Shown: piece after piece, positions 39,801-47,915 of the stretch
How positions within the stretch are numbered: the first letter of the stretch is position 1
How the letters are laid out: every line of letters begins with the position of its first letter
Assembly (NCBI GenBank): GCA_000174895.1
Contig: ACOK01000108.1
Span: 25,698 to 89,697 of the forward strand
Direction of reading: 5' to 3'
Origin: Ruminococcus flavefaciens FD-1
Lineage (GTDB): Bacteria; Bacillota; Clostridia; Oscillospirales; Ruminococcaceae
Length of the DNA stretch: 64,000 nucleotides
Translations under genes and position numbers: made by a program
The notes under the pieces: generated by a model
Database searches by the model: none
Seen by the model: the letters and a program-made list of their open reading frames with translations, nothing else
Told to the model about the DNA's origin: nothing

Positions 39801-41146
39801 TCAACGCTGCGGTGAATTTTATCAAAAATCTCGGCTCACAGGCATTTCAGTGGGGCGCGGATATCATCAACAACATTGTCAGCGGTATCAAAAACTGTAT
39901 CGGCAAGGTTGCTGATGCGGTCAAGGGCGTGGCAAACAAGATCAAGTCCTTCCTGCACTTTTCTGTACCTGATGAGGGACCTCTTGCGGATTTCGAGAGC
40001 TGGATGCCGGACTTCATGCAGGGACTTGCAGACGGTATCAACGCAAATACCAGTGTGGTGAACGATGCAGTCAACAGCTTTGCAGGCGGTCTTGCTGAGA
40101 AAATCAGCAGTGTGATTCAGAACGCTCTATCCAATGTTGTTACATCGGTGCAGGGCTTCATGACACAAGTGTTTGATACTGTCAAAACAGTCTGGACAAA
40201 CGCCAATGCTGCGATTGATGCAACAATGTCGCAAATCAGCAGCGGCATCACTTCCGGCTGGAAAACGATCGTCAGCACCATTAAAACCGCGCTTGAAAAT
40301 ATCCGCAACGTCATCACGACTACATGGAAGGCTGTATCTTCCGTAATCTCCGCAGCGCTGGACGGTATCAAGAAAATCGTCACGGTGGTATGGACGGCAC
40401 TGAAGAACCTCATCAAAACGGGACAGCTTGACATCAAATCTGTTGTGACGACAACATGGGAAGCTGTATCCGGCGTAGTTCGGACGGCTGTCAATGCAAT
40501 TAAATCCGTTGTGCAGGCGGTCTGGGATGCAATGCCGGATACCGTGCGCAGCGCTATGAATCGAGTCAAGGAAGCCGTGCTGTCTATCTGGGACGGTATC
40601 AAAAGCGGCATCGGCGACAGGCTCGGCGGTGTGCGCGATGCTGTTGTCAACGCAATGAACGCTGTTTATAAAGCAGTCAAGGACAAGGTCAACAGCTCGT
40701 GGTCGTGGGGACGCGACCTCATGCAGAATCTCATCAACGGCATCACCTATATGCTCGGCAGCCTGATCAACACAGTTGCAGATGTGGCTCGTTCCATTTG
40801 GGAATACCTGCATTTCTCCGTACCTGAAAAGGGTGCGCTGACCGATGTGGAGGAGTGGATGCCGGACTTCATGAAGGGGCTGGCAAAGGGCATCAATAAG
40901 AGCAAGAAGTATGTCGAGGCGGCTGTATCCGGTGTGGCTGATGCCATGACGCTGACGATGCAGTCCGGGCTGAACGTCGATATGGACGGCATTTCCGGCG
41001 CTATGATGAACGGCGGCAGCGGCAGTGTGGTCAACAATTACTACAACAATGACAACAGCCGCACAGTGAATCAGACCAATAATAGTCCGAAATCGATGTC
41101 GCGGCTGGAGATTTATCGTATGACGAGGAACGCGCTAAATATTTGA
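36812..41146 (+). CDS. Tail tape measure protein (1444 aa)
   Basis: The largest phage gene; its length sets tail length. The N-terminus is coiled coil (KALEGVNKNIKNTQTQLKDV, then QKLLKLDPSNTELLSQKHKL). The TP901-like core follows (AADFDSAMSKVAAVSGATGD, FSASEAADAMNYMAMAGWKT, SGIKGSQSGTALRSIMTALA). Hydrophobic segments lie near residues 490-570 (IVKVALVAATLGPLLVVVGK). From about residue 700 there are many Trp-containing helical repeats (IWNGIKNF, VWNAIHTAIS). A domain with the signature LHFSVPDEGPL and WMPDFMQGL is duplicated further on as LHFSVPEKGAL and WMPDFMKGL. The ATG at 36812 follows GGAGGAGGTG. It appears intact. Confidence 0.95.
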   Translation: MANRIKGITVEIGGDTTKLSKALEGVNKNIKNTQTQLKDVQKLLKLDPSNTELLSQKHKLLADAVTATKEKLETLKTAAEQANTALANGDISQEQYDALQREIIETEQELQNLQREAEASSTALAKLGQAGEMLEKAGDKIADVGTTLTTHVTVPVMAAGTAAVKTAADFDSAMSKVAAVSGATGDELDALRDKAREMGAKTKFSASEAADAMNYMAMAGWKTGDMLEGIEGIMNLAAASGEDLATTSDIVTDALTAFGLSAADSGHFADVLAAASSNANTNVSMMGETFKYCAPVAGSLGFSCEDTAQAIGLMANSGIKGSQSGTALRSIMTALAGEVKFCGDAFGEMEIATTNQDGSMRELNDILADCRVAFAQMSESEQASAAQALVGKNAMSGFLALMNAAPADIQKLEGAISTCSDEIDGYNGVTEKMAAVMQDNLGGQLTILKSQLQELAISFGEILMPAIRSIVSRIQGLIDKFNALSPATKETIVKVALVAATLGPLLVVVGKTMVGVGKLMQLVANLPTIIASAKAAFTSFGAAIGGISAPVVAVIAVVAALVAAFVHLWRTNEDFRNKITAIWEQIKSIFSGFCQGIVDRINALGFDFKNITEVIKAVWDGLCKFLKPIFEGQFQQIANIFKAVTDIILSVLDIFVGIFTGDWSRVWDGIKGIFVAVWNFIKDTLKNALNMICGIFGTDLGEVKEFWVGVWTSIKNFFVNIWNGIKNFISSVLGGIKNFFTTIWTGIKNFFVGIWTAIYSSVSEKINLIKTVITVVWNAIHTAISTVLNAIWSVITTVWQTIYDFISPLLEAFRYLFETIFEAIHVIISRVMDWIHDKIVERWETIKAIVTVVLEAIKSVIETVWNAIHTAISTVMDAIHNVVSTVWNAISGFISGVVNAIWSVISSIWNSIKDHITNTLNAIHAVVSAVWNAISGFISGVLNTISSVVSSIWNGIKNTVTNILNAIKTTVSNIWDSVKNAVTQKITAIKDTIVNGFNAAVNFIKNLGSQAFQWGADIINNIVSGIKNCIGKVADAVKGVANKIKSFLHFSVPDEGPLADFESWMPDFMQGLADGINANTSVVNDAVNSFAGGLAEKISSVIQNALSNVVTSVQGFMTQVFDTVKTVWTNANAAIDATMSQISSGITSGWKTIVSTIKTALENIRNVITTTWKAVSSVISAALDGIKKIVTVVWTALKNLIKTGQLDIKSVVTTTWEAVSGVVRTAVNAIKSVVQAVWDAMPDTVRSAMNRVKEAVLSIWDGIKSGIGDRLGGVRDAVVNAMNAVYKAVKDKVNSSWSWGRDLMQNLINGITYMLGSLINTVADVARSIWEYLHFSVPEKGALTDVEEWMPDFMKGLAKGINKSKKYVEAAVSGVADAMTLTMQSGLNVDMDGISGAMMNGGSGSVVNNYYNNDNSRTVNQTNNSPKSMSRLEIYRMTRNALNI

Positions 41147-41149
41147 TCG

Positions 41150-41851
41150 CTATTTTTTGCTTTTATGATCTTTTTTTGCTTGTTCAAAGCCTTCAGATGT
41201 TGGAAGATAATCACTGTTATGAAAATCTACATGTTCATCAGTTCTGATAATCGCGATGTTTGCTGTGTCCAACGCCTTTTCTGGTTGATCAGCAACACGA
41301 TCCGGATGATGACCAACTGGTTTACCTTCTGGAGTATCATCAAACTCTTTTCCTGTTAATTCGCTACAAGTTGGTTGTCTCTCACTGAGCGCCTTTTTTG
41401 TCATGCTTTTACGCCCAATATCAATTCTATCACTTTGTATTGATCTTTCCTTCTCTAATTCTGAACATCCTGATAAAGATTCGACACATTCACTACCGTA
41501 TCTTAAACGCTCTCGTTCTAAAGTTTTTCGGGGCTGTTCTCTACGCTTTGCTATCTCTTTTTGAAGTTCTGGGGATGACAAATAATCTGTATCTCCGTAT
41601 CTTCTGACATCATCTTCCGGTGCTGAATTAAATACTATTTGTGTTCCTTTACGGTCAGTACATAATAGTTGCTGAACTGCATCTTCTGAAAGAAATGTCT
41701 TTTGATCAAAAGCTACTCCACCATCTTCAACGGCTTTTTGTATTCTTTCTCCTTCTTTTTTTGTTAAAGTTTTAGGTATATCAGGGAAAGATATGCCTAA
41801 ATCCCTTGCGCTTCGAACAGAAGGAAGTTTCTTTTCGTCATCATTTGCCAT
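41150..41851 (-). CDS. HNH-like nuclease of an antisense two-gene cassette
   Basis: This AT-rich 233-residue protein is charged and largely helical (SVRSARDLGISFPDIPKTLT, LSSPELQKEIAKRREQPRKT). A C-terminal module reads GHHPDRVADQPEKALDTANI, then AIIRTDEHVDFH. The paired His, an Asn and a His-x3-His ending resemble beta-beta-alpha-metal (HNH/LHH) nucleases found as phage and toxin effectors. The ATG at 41851 has AGAGG 7 bases upstream and lies 2 bases after the stop of the J-domain gene, so the two are coupled. The partner and the lysogen-style promoter suggest a defence or toxin role; that is inferred. Confidence 0.65.
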   Translation of the reverse strand: MANDDEKKLPSVRSARDLGISFPDIPKTLTKKEGERIQKAVEDGGVAFDQKTFLSEDAVQQLLCTDRKGTQIVFNSAPEDDVRRYGDTDYLSSPELQKEIAKRREQPRKTLERERLRYGSECVESLSGCSELEKERSIQSDRIDIGRKSMTKKALSERQPTCSELTGKEFDDTPEGKPVGHHPDRVADQPEKALDTANIAIIRTDEHVDFHNSDYLPTSEGFEQAKKDHKSKK

Positions 41852-41853
41852 AT

Positions 41854-42294
41854 TCAATCCTCTTTATCTTCTGTAAAGCATTTACTAATTCTGGAATATA
41901 ATTCTTGCAATTTGCTAAATGCCTTCTGAGCTAATTCTTGATTATCTGGATTTTGATCAGGATGGACTTTTTTACTTAGTGCCTTGTACCATTTTTCAGC
42001 TTTTTCTTTATCATCATAAAGATCGTCCGTAAGTGCTATAAAATGATTTCTGGTCTTGCCTTCTAAGCATGATAAAGCAAAGACATATTTGGCGTTATCT
42101 GACACAAAAATACAATCAAACTTTTTTAGTTCAGTTAAGGCACTAAATGCTTCATCCCAACTTGTAATTTCACGAGAACACATACAAGGGTCTTTTTTTA
42201 TTGCCTTGACAACTTCTTCAAGCTCGCCATATTCATGAAGTTCATTTGCGTTCACCGCTTTTTTCAAATCATTGAGATTAAAAGCTTTGCTCAT
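41854..42294 (-). CDS. J-domain protein of an antisense two-gene cassette
   Basis: The 146-residue protein has an unrecognised N-terminal domain (LNDLKKAVNANELHEYGELE, then SWDEAFSALTELKKFDCIFV) and a C-terminal J-domain-like segment KAEKWYKALSKKVHPDQNPD, then AFSKLQELYSRI. The HPD tripeptide that stimulates DnaK-type chaperones is present; the J domain is at the C-terminus rather than the N-terminus. The ATG at 42294 follows GGAGAG. It is the first gene of an operon with the HNH-like gene and has its own promoter. Recruitment of host DnaK to control the HNH partner is a hypothesis. Confidence 0.7.
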   Translation of the reverse strand: MSKAFNLNDLKKAVNANELHEYGELEEVVKAIKKDPCMCSREITSWDEAFSALTELKKFDCIFVSDNAKYVFALSCLEGKTRNHFIALTDDLYDDKEKAEKWYKALSKKVHPDQNPDNQELAQKAFSKLQELYSRISKCFTEDKED

Positions 42295-42336
42295 ATCTTT
42301 CACTCTCCATTACTGTAATAATTTGATTCCACGTAT

Positions 42337-42366
42337 ATTATATCATATCCATCTTGTAAAAATCAA
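42337..42366 (-). promoter_or_regulatory. Promoter of the J-domain/HNH operon
   Basis: On the minus strand TTGATT (42366-42361) and TATAAT (42342-42337) are 18 bases apart, about 43 bases before the J-domain start. The -35 box abuts the ribosome site of the distal tail gene on the other strand. Confidence 0.75.
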
Positions 42367-42378
42367 GGGGGGGTTACC

Positions 42379-43236
42379 ATGCATTACAAACTTATCCTCG
42401 AAAATGCCAATGGTGAACGTGTTGACATGACCGCCACGGCAAATCAGTATATGACCTCAAAGGTGGAAGGGCTGAATCCTCCCACCGGCACGATCAGCAC
42501 CTCCAGCTATGCGGGCATGGACGGTAGCTACCTGAACAATGCCTTCATTGAGAAGCGGAATGTGGTCATTCACTTTGAGATGCGGGGCGTGGGACTGGAA
42601 GCACGCAGGCATCAGCTCTACAAGGTGGTGAAGCCCTCCCGCTACATCAAGATTTACTACGCGACCGCAGGTATTGATGTATTTGCGGAGGGCTATGTGG
42701 AGAGCTGCGAGGTGCAGAACTTTGAACAGCTTACAACCGGGCAGATTTCTATTCTCTGTCCGGATATTTATTGGTATTCCACGACCTCGGTCATGGCGTA
42801 CTATTCGCAGATCACCGGAGCATTCACATTTCCGTTCCCGACGGAGAGCAATCCGGAGCCGTTTATCCTCGGCAAGTACAACACGCAGAACATGATGACC
42901 ATTGTCAATGACGGTGACGAGATCGGCTTCACGCTGGTGATTGAGGCGCTGGAGGATGCACGTTCTCCCACGCTTTATAATGCCGACACGGACGAGTATC
43001 TGCAAATCACCGGCGACATTCTCGCAGGCGATATTATTACGGTGACGACCAAGACCGGCAACAAAACTGTCACGCTTGACCGTGGCGGCGTCAAGACAAA
43101 TATCATCAACCGGCTTGTTTCCGGTTCGACTTGGCTGACACTGCGTGAAGGCAGAAACCGTTTCTATCTGCGCGGCACCGGGCTGCAAAACCTGAAAGTC
43201 ACCATCGTCCACACAAATGCGTATCTGGGGGTGTAG
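42379..43236 (+). CDS. Distal tail protein (Dit-like)
   Basis: The 285-residue protein follows the tape measure in the phage frame order. MHYKLILENANGERVDMTAT, GMDGSYLNNAFIEKRNVVIH, FEMRGVGLEARRHQLYKVVK and FEQLTTGQISILCPDIYWYS match the N-terminal ring domain of siphophage Dit proteins. The C-terminal part has a galectin-like beta fold (GFTLVIEALEDARSPTLYNA, then GSTWLTLREGRNRFYLRGTG). It forms the hub at the tail tip. The ATG follows a G-rich site AAGGGGGGG. Confidence 0.9.
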   Translation: MHYKLILENANGERVDMTATANQYMTSKVEGLNPPTGTISTSSYAGMDGSYLNNAFIEKRNVVIHFEMRGVGLEARRHQLYKVVKPSRYIKIYYATAGIDVFAEGYVESCEVQNFEQLTTGQISILCPDIYWYSTTSVMAYYSQITGAFTFPFPTESNPEPFILGKYNTQNMMTIVNDGDEIGFTLVIEALEDARSPTLYNADTDEYLQITGDILAGDIITVTTKTGNKTVTLDRGGVKTNIINRLVSGSTWLTLREGRNRFYLRGTGLQNLKVTIVHTNAYLGV

Positions 43237-43237
43237 T

Positions 43238-44350
43238 ATGCAGATTGAAGTTTACCGAATGACAGCGGAGGAAGATGCGCTGACGATTACCCTTGAGGCA
43301 GTCTGCGACACCTTTTCCTCGCTGCTCTGGGATATTGAATACTACAAATGTGGCAGCTTTGAGTTGTATATCGCCGCCAATCCGCAGAATATTGAAATTT
43401 TCCAGACCGGCAGAATCGTCGGTCGTGATGATGATAACCAGCACTTCGGCATCATTGAATCGGTGCTTATAAACACAGATATCGAGAACGGCGACTACCT
43501 GACAGTGCGTGGTCGCTTTTTGATGTGCCTGTTGGAAAGGCGCATCATCCACCCGACCTACAACGTAACAGCGGCAAAGGCATACAGCGAGATTGTGCGA
43601 GAGGTCTTGACGCAGAACGCGCTGCTCACGGACAATCGCAGGATTCCGGGGTTGTCGCTCGGAACGGTCACTGGCACCTGCTGGGAGCAGACTACAACGC
43701 TGCAAATTTCCTATACGAACCTCATGCAGTGGGTGTATACGATCTGCGAGAAGCTGGGCAGCACGGCGAATATCCGGCTGGTGAAATCCTCCGAGGAGCA
43801 GTACCGCATGGTATTCGACCTCTCCGAAGGCGCTGACCGGAGCATTATGCAGGAGGATAACCCGCATATAATCTTTTCCGACGCATACAGCAATCTGCTT
43901 TCGTTCAGCTATGCCGAGGACAGCAGCATCCAGAAGAATTTTGCCTATATCTTCGGTCAGGGCAAGGGCGATGAACGCAAGCGCACCACATATTGTGACG
44001 GCGTTGAGCCGACCTATCTTGACCGCTATGAGGTGTATGTGGATGCGGATGATATTTCCGAGGCAGAGCAGGTCGAGGGAGAAACGATACCGATTCCGGA
44101 GGAGCAGTATCTGGAATTGCTGCGCTCTCGCGGCTCAGAACGGCTTGTACTGCCTAAAACAGCATCGGAGTCAGAGATCGCAGCGCACAACACGCAGTAT
44201 GTATACAACCGTGATTATTTCGTAGGCGACTATGTGACAGTGCAGCATCGGCGCTTCGGCATGATGCAGCCGCAGATACAGCTTATTGGCATGATTGAGG
44301 GCTTCGACCAGAACGGGCGCAGCCTGACACCAACATTCAAGGAGGCATGA
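43238..44350 (+). CDS. Tail tip protein, ReqiPepy6 gp37-like
   Basis: The 370-residue protein is in the place of the tail-associated lysin/baseplate hub. It has MQIEVYRMTAEEDALTITLE, SSLLWDIEYYKCGSFELYIA, LLERRIIHPTYNVTAAKAYS and DPH-like NPHIIFSDAYSNLLSFSYAE, matching the ReqiPepy6 gp37-like family (PF14594). It connects Dit to fibre proteins. The ATG at 43238 is 1 base after the Dit stop; an in-frame upstream start inside Dit is rejected. It looks complete. Confidence 0.88.
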   Translation: MQIEVYRMTAEEDALTITLEAVCDTFSSLLWDIEYYKCGSFELYIAANPQNIEIFQTGRIVGRDDDNQHFGIIESVLINTDIENGDYLTVRGRFLMCLLERRIIHPTYNVTAAKAYSEIVREVLTQNALLTDNRRIPGLSLGTVTGTCWEQTTTLQISYTNLMQWVYTICEKLGSTANIRLVKSSEEQYRMVFDLSEGADRSIMQEDNPHIIFSDAYSNLLSFSYAEDSSIQKNFAYIFGQGKGDERKRTTYCDGVEPTYLDRYEVYVDADDISEAEQVEGETIPIPEEQYLELLRSRGSERLVLPKTASESEIAAHNTQYVYNRDYFVGDYVTVQHRRFGMMQPQIQLIGMIEGFDQNGRSLTPTFKEA

Positions 44351-44353
44351 TAT

Positions 44354-45733
44354 ATGGCTTTTTACAGCGGATTTTTCAATTCAAAGGGGCTTGACCGCAC
44401 CTATACGGCGGAGGACTTCACGAGCTACCTCTCCAGCATCATCTGCAACGGTATCCTCGATACCTACGGTCAGAACTTCAAACTGATGGCAGCAAGCAGC
44501 GGTCTCAAGGTTACGCTTGGCACAGGCAAGGCATGGATTGACGGACACTATTTCATCAATGATGCGAGATACAGTATTGACCTGACAAGCTATCAGGATG
44601 AATCGCTGCCGAGATATGTGGCGATTGCCATTCTCCTTGATGTGGGAGAATCCGTTCGCAGTGTATCTCTTGAAATCACACCGGGTACGCCTGCGGAGAA
44701 TCCATCTCTGCCTTCGCTGCCATCGGATGAGAATAAAACCCGTCTGCTCATGTATGCAGTACGCCTGAATCCGGGTGCAACAGAGCTGACAGAACGTGAT
44801 TGGTACGATTATCGTGAGGACAGCAGTGTATGCGGTTATTGCAAATGCATCCTCGGTAAATGTAAGGTCACGGACATGATGGCACAGATGGCGCAGCTAC
44901 TTGTTGAGGTACAGGAGAACAACGAGACTATTGCAGCGCTGACAAATAAGGTTGAGCAACTCGAAGCAGAGGTTGAAGATATCGGCGATATTATCTCTGT
45001 CGGTCAGTGCGGCGATAATATCTTCTATGCTATCTACTCGAACGGCAAGCTGGTTCTCAAGGGAACAGGCGCGATGTATGATTACAACTATGATGATAAT
45101 CAATCTCCGTTCAGAGGTAATCACGATATCGTGAAAGCAGTAATCACAGAAGGTATCACCACAATTGGTGAGGACGCCTTCAACAGATGTGTGAACCTTG
45201 AATTCGTGACGCTCCCTACAACACTAACATCTATCGGAAGTGGAGCTTTTTTACCCGGTGATGAACAGGTCGGTTACGCTGGAATGCTGCATCACCTTAC
45301 TATTCCGGATAATGTCACAACGATTGGTGGAGGAGCATTCTGGGGTTCTGCTCTTGATGAGATCACTATTCCCCGCAATGTTTCTACTGTCGGCAATTAT
45401 GTGTTCAGAGACTGTTCAAGGCTTGGCGAGGTTCGCTATGAAGGCTCTGTGATAGGTGGCTTTATGTTTGTCGGCTGTATGGCACTTACACGCTTTACAA
45501 TGGCGAATACCGTAACGGTTATCGGCGAGCATTGCTTCAACTATTGTCTCAATCTCAGAAAAATCATTTACGAAGGCAGTCTGGAACAGTGGGCTGCGAT
45601 TACCAAGAGAAATAACTGGGACGGCAAGAACGGCATGGAAACCGGGCACTCCGGACTTACATGCATTCAGTGCCTTGACGGTTTTATGGAGTGGGATGAT
45701 GAGAACCATGAATGGAAGGTTGGTGAAGAATAA
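44354..45733 (+). CDS. Baseplate/receptor-binding protein with BspA-type LRR domain
   Basis: The 459-residue protein starts with a phage baseplate domain (FYSGFFNSKGLDRTYTAEDF, TLGTGKAWIDGHYFINDA) and a coiled coil (LVEVQENNETIAALTNKVEQ). The C-terminal half is unlike typical phage fibres: CGDNIFYAIYSNGKLVLKGT, then LRR_5/BspA repeats (VKAVITEGITTIGEDAFNRC, LEFVTLPTTLTSIGSGAF, LTIPDNVTTIGGGAFWGS, ITIPRNVSTVGNYVFRDC). Such modules are common in secreted Ruminococcus proteins, and the nearby host dockerin protein has a related one. It probably binds a surface receptor. It ends in a TAATG overlap with the next gene. Confidence 0.88.
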   Translation: MAFYSGFFNSKGLDRTYTAEDFTSYLSSIICNGILDTYGQNFKLMAASSGLKVTLGTGKAWIDGHYFINDARYSIDLTSYQDESLPRYVAIAILLDVGESVRSVSLEITPGTPAENPSLPSLPSDENKTRLLMYAVRLNPGATELTERDWYDYREDSSVCGYCKCILGKCKVTDMMAQMAQLLVEVQENNETIAALTNKVEQLEAEVEDIGDIISVGQCGDNIFYAIYSNGKLVLKGTGAMYDYNYDDNQSPFRGNHDIVKAVITEGITTIGEDAFNRCVNLEFVTLPTTLTSIGSGAFLPGDEQVGYAGMLHHLTIPDNVTTIGGGAFWGSALDEITIPRNVSTVGNYVFRDCSRLGEVRYEGSVIGGFMFVGCMALTRFTMANTVTVIGEHCFNYCLNLRKIIYEGSLEQWAAITKRNNWDGKNGMETGHSGLTCIQCLDGFMEWDDENHEWKVGEE

Positions 45734-46806
45734 TGTGGAAATTCCTTGTAAAGAACCAGAGTATTGAGGTTCTGGAGCGTGAGGTGCTGGCGGATCATCA
45801 GATTCAGTATGTGCAGTTCCGCTTCACCTTTGATGGTGACTGGCGGCGCTTCCATAAGGTCGTGCAGTTCACGCAGTGCGATGAGACTTATAATATCGTC
45901 CTCGGTACTGAAGGCACGTCGCTGTATCTCCCTGCGGAGCTTCATGTCGGCGCAGCAAAAATGTCTGTGTTCGGCTATGATACTGAGAGCGATACGACTG
46001 TGAGAGCTACAACCGTTCCTGTAACGCTGAATATCCGTCCTTCTGGTTTTGTGGGCGATGATGAACCGCCCATTCCGCCGACGCCTGATCTGTATGCGCA
46101 GCTTCTGAAGAAGATCGAGGAAGCGGGACACGGTGCTGACGGTAAGTCCGCCTATGAGATTGCTGTGGAGCATGGTTATGTTGGCACGGAAACCGAGTGG
46201 CTGGCATCGCTTAAGGGAGAGCCGGGTGAAACACCGGATATGTCTGAATACCCGAAAACTTCTGAGGTCACGTCTATTGTCGAGCGTGAGATTGAAGCAG
46301 CGACCGGAGATTTTCATTCTCATGCGAATAAGGCTACGCTGGATGCTTTTACACCTGAACTTCTACAGGAGCTTTCCGGCTTGCAGCAGTTTGAGGACAG
46401 GACGCAGTATGAGATTCAGACCATCAATGAGGAGCTTATGACGCTGAATGCGCAGAGGCATACGCACGATAACAAGGATGTTCTGGACAGCATCACGCAG
46501 GAAATACTTGACGGTATTGCAAGTGCAGAGAGACAGGCGCATACACATCACAACCTCGCAACGCTGAACGGAATCACGGATTCTCATGTTTCCCGTTGGG
46601 AAGATGCGTACACTGCAGCAATGAATCTGAATGAGCGTGTCGGTGTAAACGAGGGTGTATTCGAGCGTTTCAAGACCGAGATTCTCTATGATATGCAGGG
46701 ATGTCATACATCTATTTCGGATATTCTTACCCGACTTTCTGCTGTGGAGACTGCTCTGTCCGGCGTAGAGACCGCGCTAGCTGATATTGTGGAGGTGACG
46801 ACATGA
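45733..46806 (+). CDS. Baseplate upper protein/tail fibre (BppU-like)
   Basis: The 357-residue protein has an N-terminal BppU-type domain (FLVKNQSIEVLEREVLADHQ, IQYVQFRFTFDGDWRRFHKV, LPAELHVGAAKMSVFGYDT). A Pro-rich linker and a short collagen-like/peptidoglycan-type segment (GADGKSAYEIAVEHGYVGTE, TEWLASLKGEPGETP) follow, then a helical shaft with repeated HSHANKATLD, HTHDNKDVLD and HTHHNLATLN motifs. These HxHxNK/L repeats are typical of siphophage fibre shafts. It would link the baseplate with the tip protein. The stop overlaps the next ATG. Confidence 0.88.
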   Translation: MWKFLVKNQSIEVLEREVLADHQIQYVQFRFTFDGDWRRFHKVVQFTQCDETYNIVLGTEGTSLYLPAELHVGAAKMSVFGYDTESDTTVRATTVPVTLNIRPSGFVGDDEPPIPPTPDLYAQLLKKIEEAGHGADGKSAYEIAVEHGYVGTETEWLASLKGEPGETPDMSEYPKTSEVTSIVEREIEAATGDFHSHANKATLDAFTPELLQELSGLQQFEDRTQYEIQTINEELMTLNAQRHTHDNKDVLDSITQEILDGIASAERQAHTHHNLATLNGITDSHVSRWEDAYTAAMNLNERVGVNEGVFERFKTEILYDMQGCHTSISDILTRLSAVETALSGVETALADIVEVTT

Positions 46807-47474
46807 GCATTGCAAATTATCTGACAGCTCTGGATGCGCAGCGAGATCAGCTTGCCCGGAATCTCGTAACAATGGGTGTGCAGGCTGCGGAGTCCGAAAA
46901 GCTGAATACCCTTGTACCGAAGGTGCTGCAGATCCCGTCCGGCAGACCGGAGGCGACACTGTTCCGTAACGGAAATGATGCTCTTACCACATACGGTGAG
47001 AGCATCTACACTTTCTATATTGACGGATACCGCAGTATCGCAGGATTTGCTGATGTATATCCACATTTCTGCTGCGCGGAGAATGACTACGCGCTTTACT
47101 ACAATCAACCGGATTTCAACTGGGGCGCTGTCATTTACACGATGTGTATCACTCCGGTACGCATCACACCCGCAAGCAGAATTCTGCTCACCTATAAGTC
47201 CGGGGCGACCGATGCAGGTGAAATGTGGCTGGTGCGCAAAAGCAGTCAGCAGATGTCTCCGGCGGAAACAGCGAGATTTATTCATGAGCAGATTCAGAAC
47301 AATAACGCAATATCTGTTCCGTTCGGATGGCTCGGTTCTGTCGGCAACTATATCTCTGTCCTGCACGACTGCAGCAGTGTATCTGCTGACGACTATTATC
47401 TTGCTTGGAAAGCAGTGACAGACAATACAAGCCCTATGATCAGGACGATCAAGGTACTGGAGGTGATGACATGA
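46803..47474 (+). CDS. Tail fibre/baseplate tip protein (223 aa)
   Basis: The N-terminus is a helical fibre-attachment segment (IANYLTALDAQRDQLARNLV, TMGVQAAESEKLNTLVPKVL). The rest is beta-rich with many Tyr and Ser (SIYTFYIDGYRSIAGFADVY, ITPASRILLTYKSGATDAGE, SVGNYISVLHDCSSVSADDY), consistent with a receptor-binding or accessory tip domain. No named family was recognised. It starts in an ATGA overlap with the fibre gene and its stop overlaps the holin start. Confidence 0.7.
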   Translation: MSIANYLTALDAQRDQLARNLVTMGVQAAESEKLNTLVPKVLQIPSGRPEATLFRNGNDALTTYGESIYTFYIDGYRSIAGFADVYPHFCCAENDYALYYNQPDFNWGAVIYTMCITPVRITPASRILLTYKSGATDAGEMWLVRKSSQQMSPAETARFIHEQIQNNNAISVPFGWLGSVGNYISVLHDCSSVSADDYYLAWKAVTDNTSPMIRTIKVLEVMT

Positions 47475-47902
47475 AAGGAAGTATCTGTACGGTGATCGGT
47501 GCTATTGGTGGCGGAATTGCAGCGCTTTTCGGCGGCTGGGATTCTGCGCTGGTGACGCTGATCATCTTTATGGGCATTGACTTTGCTACCGGAATGATCA
47601 ACGGTGCAATGGGCAAGTCCAAACACAGCAAGTCCGGCAAGCTGAGCAGCAAGGCAGGCTGGTACGGACTTGCAAAGAAGGGCAGTGTTCTGATGCTGAT
47701 CGTTGTAGCGGTCAGACTCGACATTATGCTGAATACAACCTATGTTCGTGATGCAGTGTGTATCGGATTCTGCGTCAATGAGCTGCTCTCTATTGTAGAG
47801 AACACAAGTCTCATGGGAATTCCGTATCCACCTGCATTGAAAAATGCAATTGAAGTCTTGCAGAAACAGGCAGGCAGAAACAACGACGATAACAAAAACT
47901 GA
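47471..47902 (+). CDS. Holin, TcdE/phi-LC3 toxin-secretion type
   Basis: The 143-residue protein has three to four hydrophobic helices: ICTVIGAIGGGIAALFGGW, LVTLIIFMGIDFATGMINGA, VLMLIVVAVRLDIMLNT and AVCIGFCVNELLSIVENTS, with the GKSKHSKSGKLSSKAGWYGL loop characteristic of the phage_holin_4 family (PF05105). It would permeabilise the membrane and release the lysin encoded next. The ATG at 47471 overlaps the previous stop; longer in-frame starts are rejected. Confidence 0.92.
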   Translation: MKGSICTVIGAIGGGIAALFGGWDSALVTLIIFMGIDFATGMINGAMGKSKHSKSGKLSSKAGWYGLAKKGSVLMLIVVAVRLDIMLNTTYVRDAVCIGFCVNELLSIVENTSLMGIPYPPALKNAIEVLQKQAGRNNDDNKN

Positions 47903-47915
47903 GGAGGATATTAAA

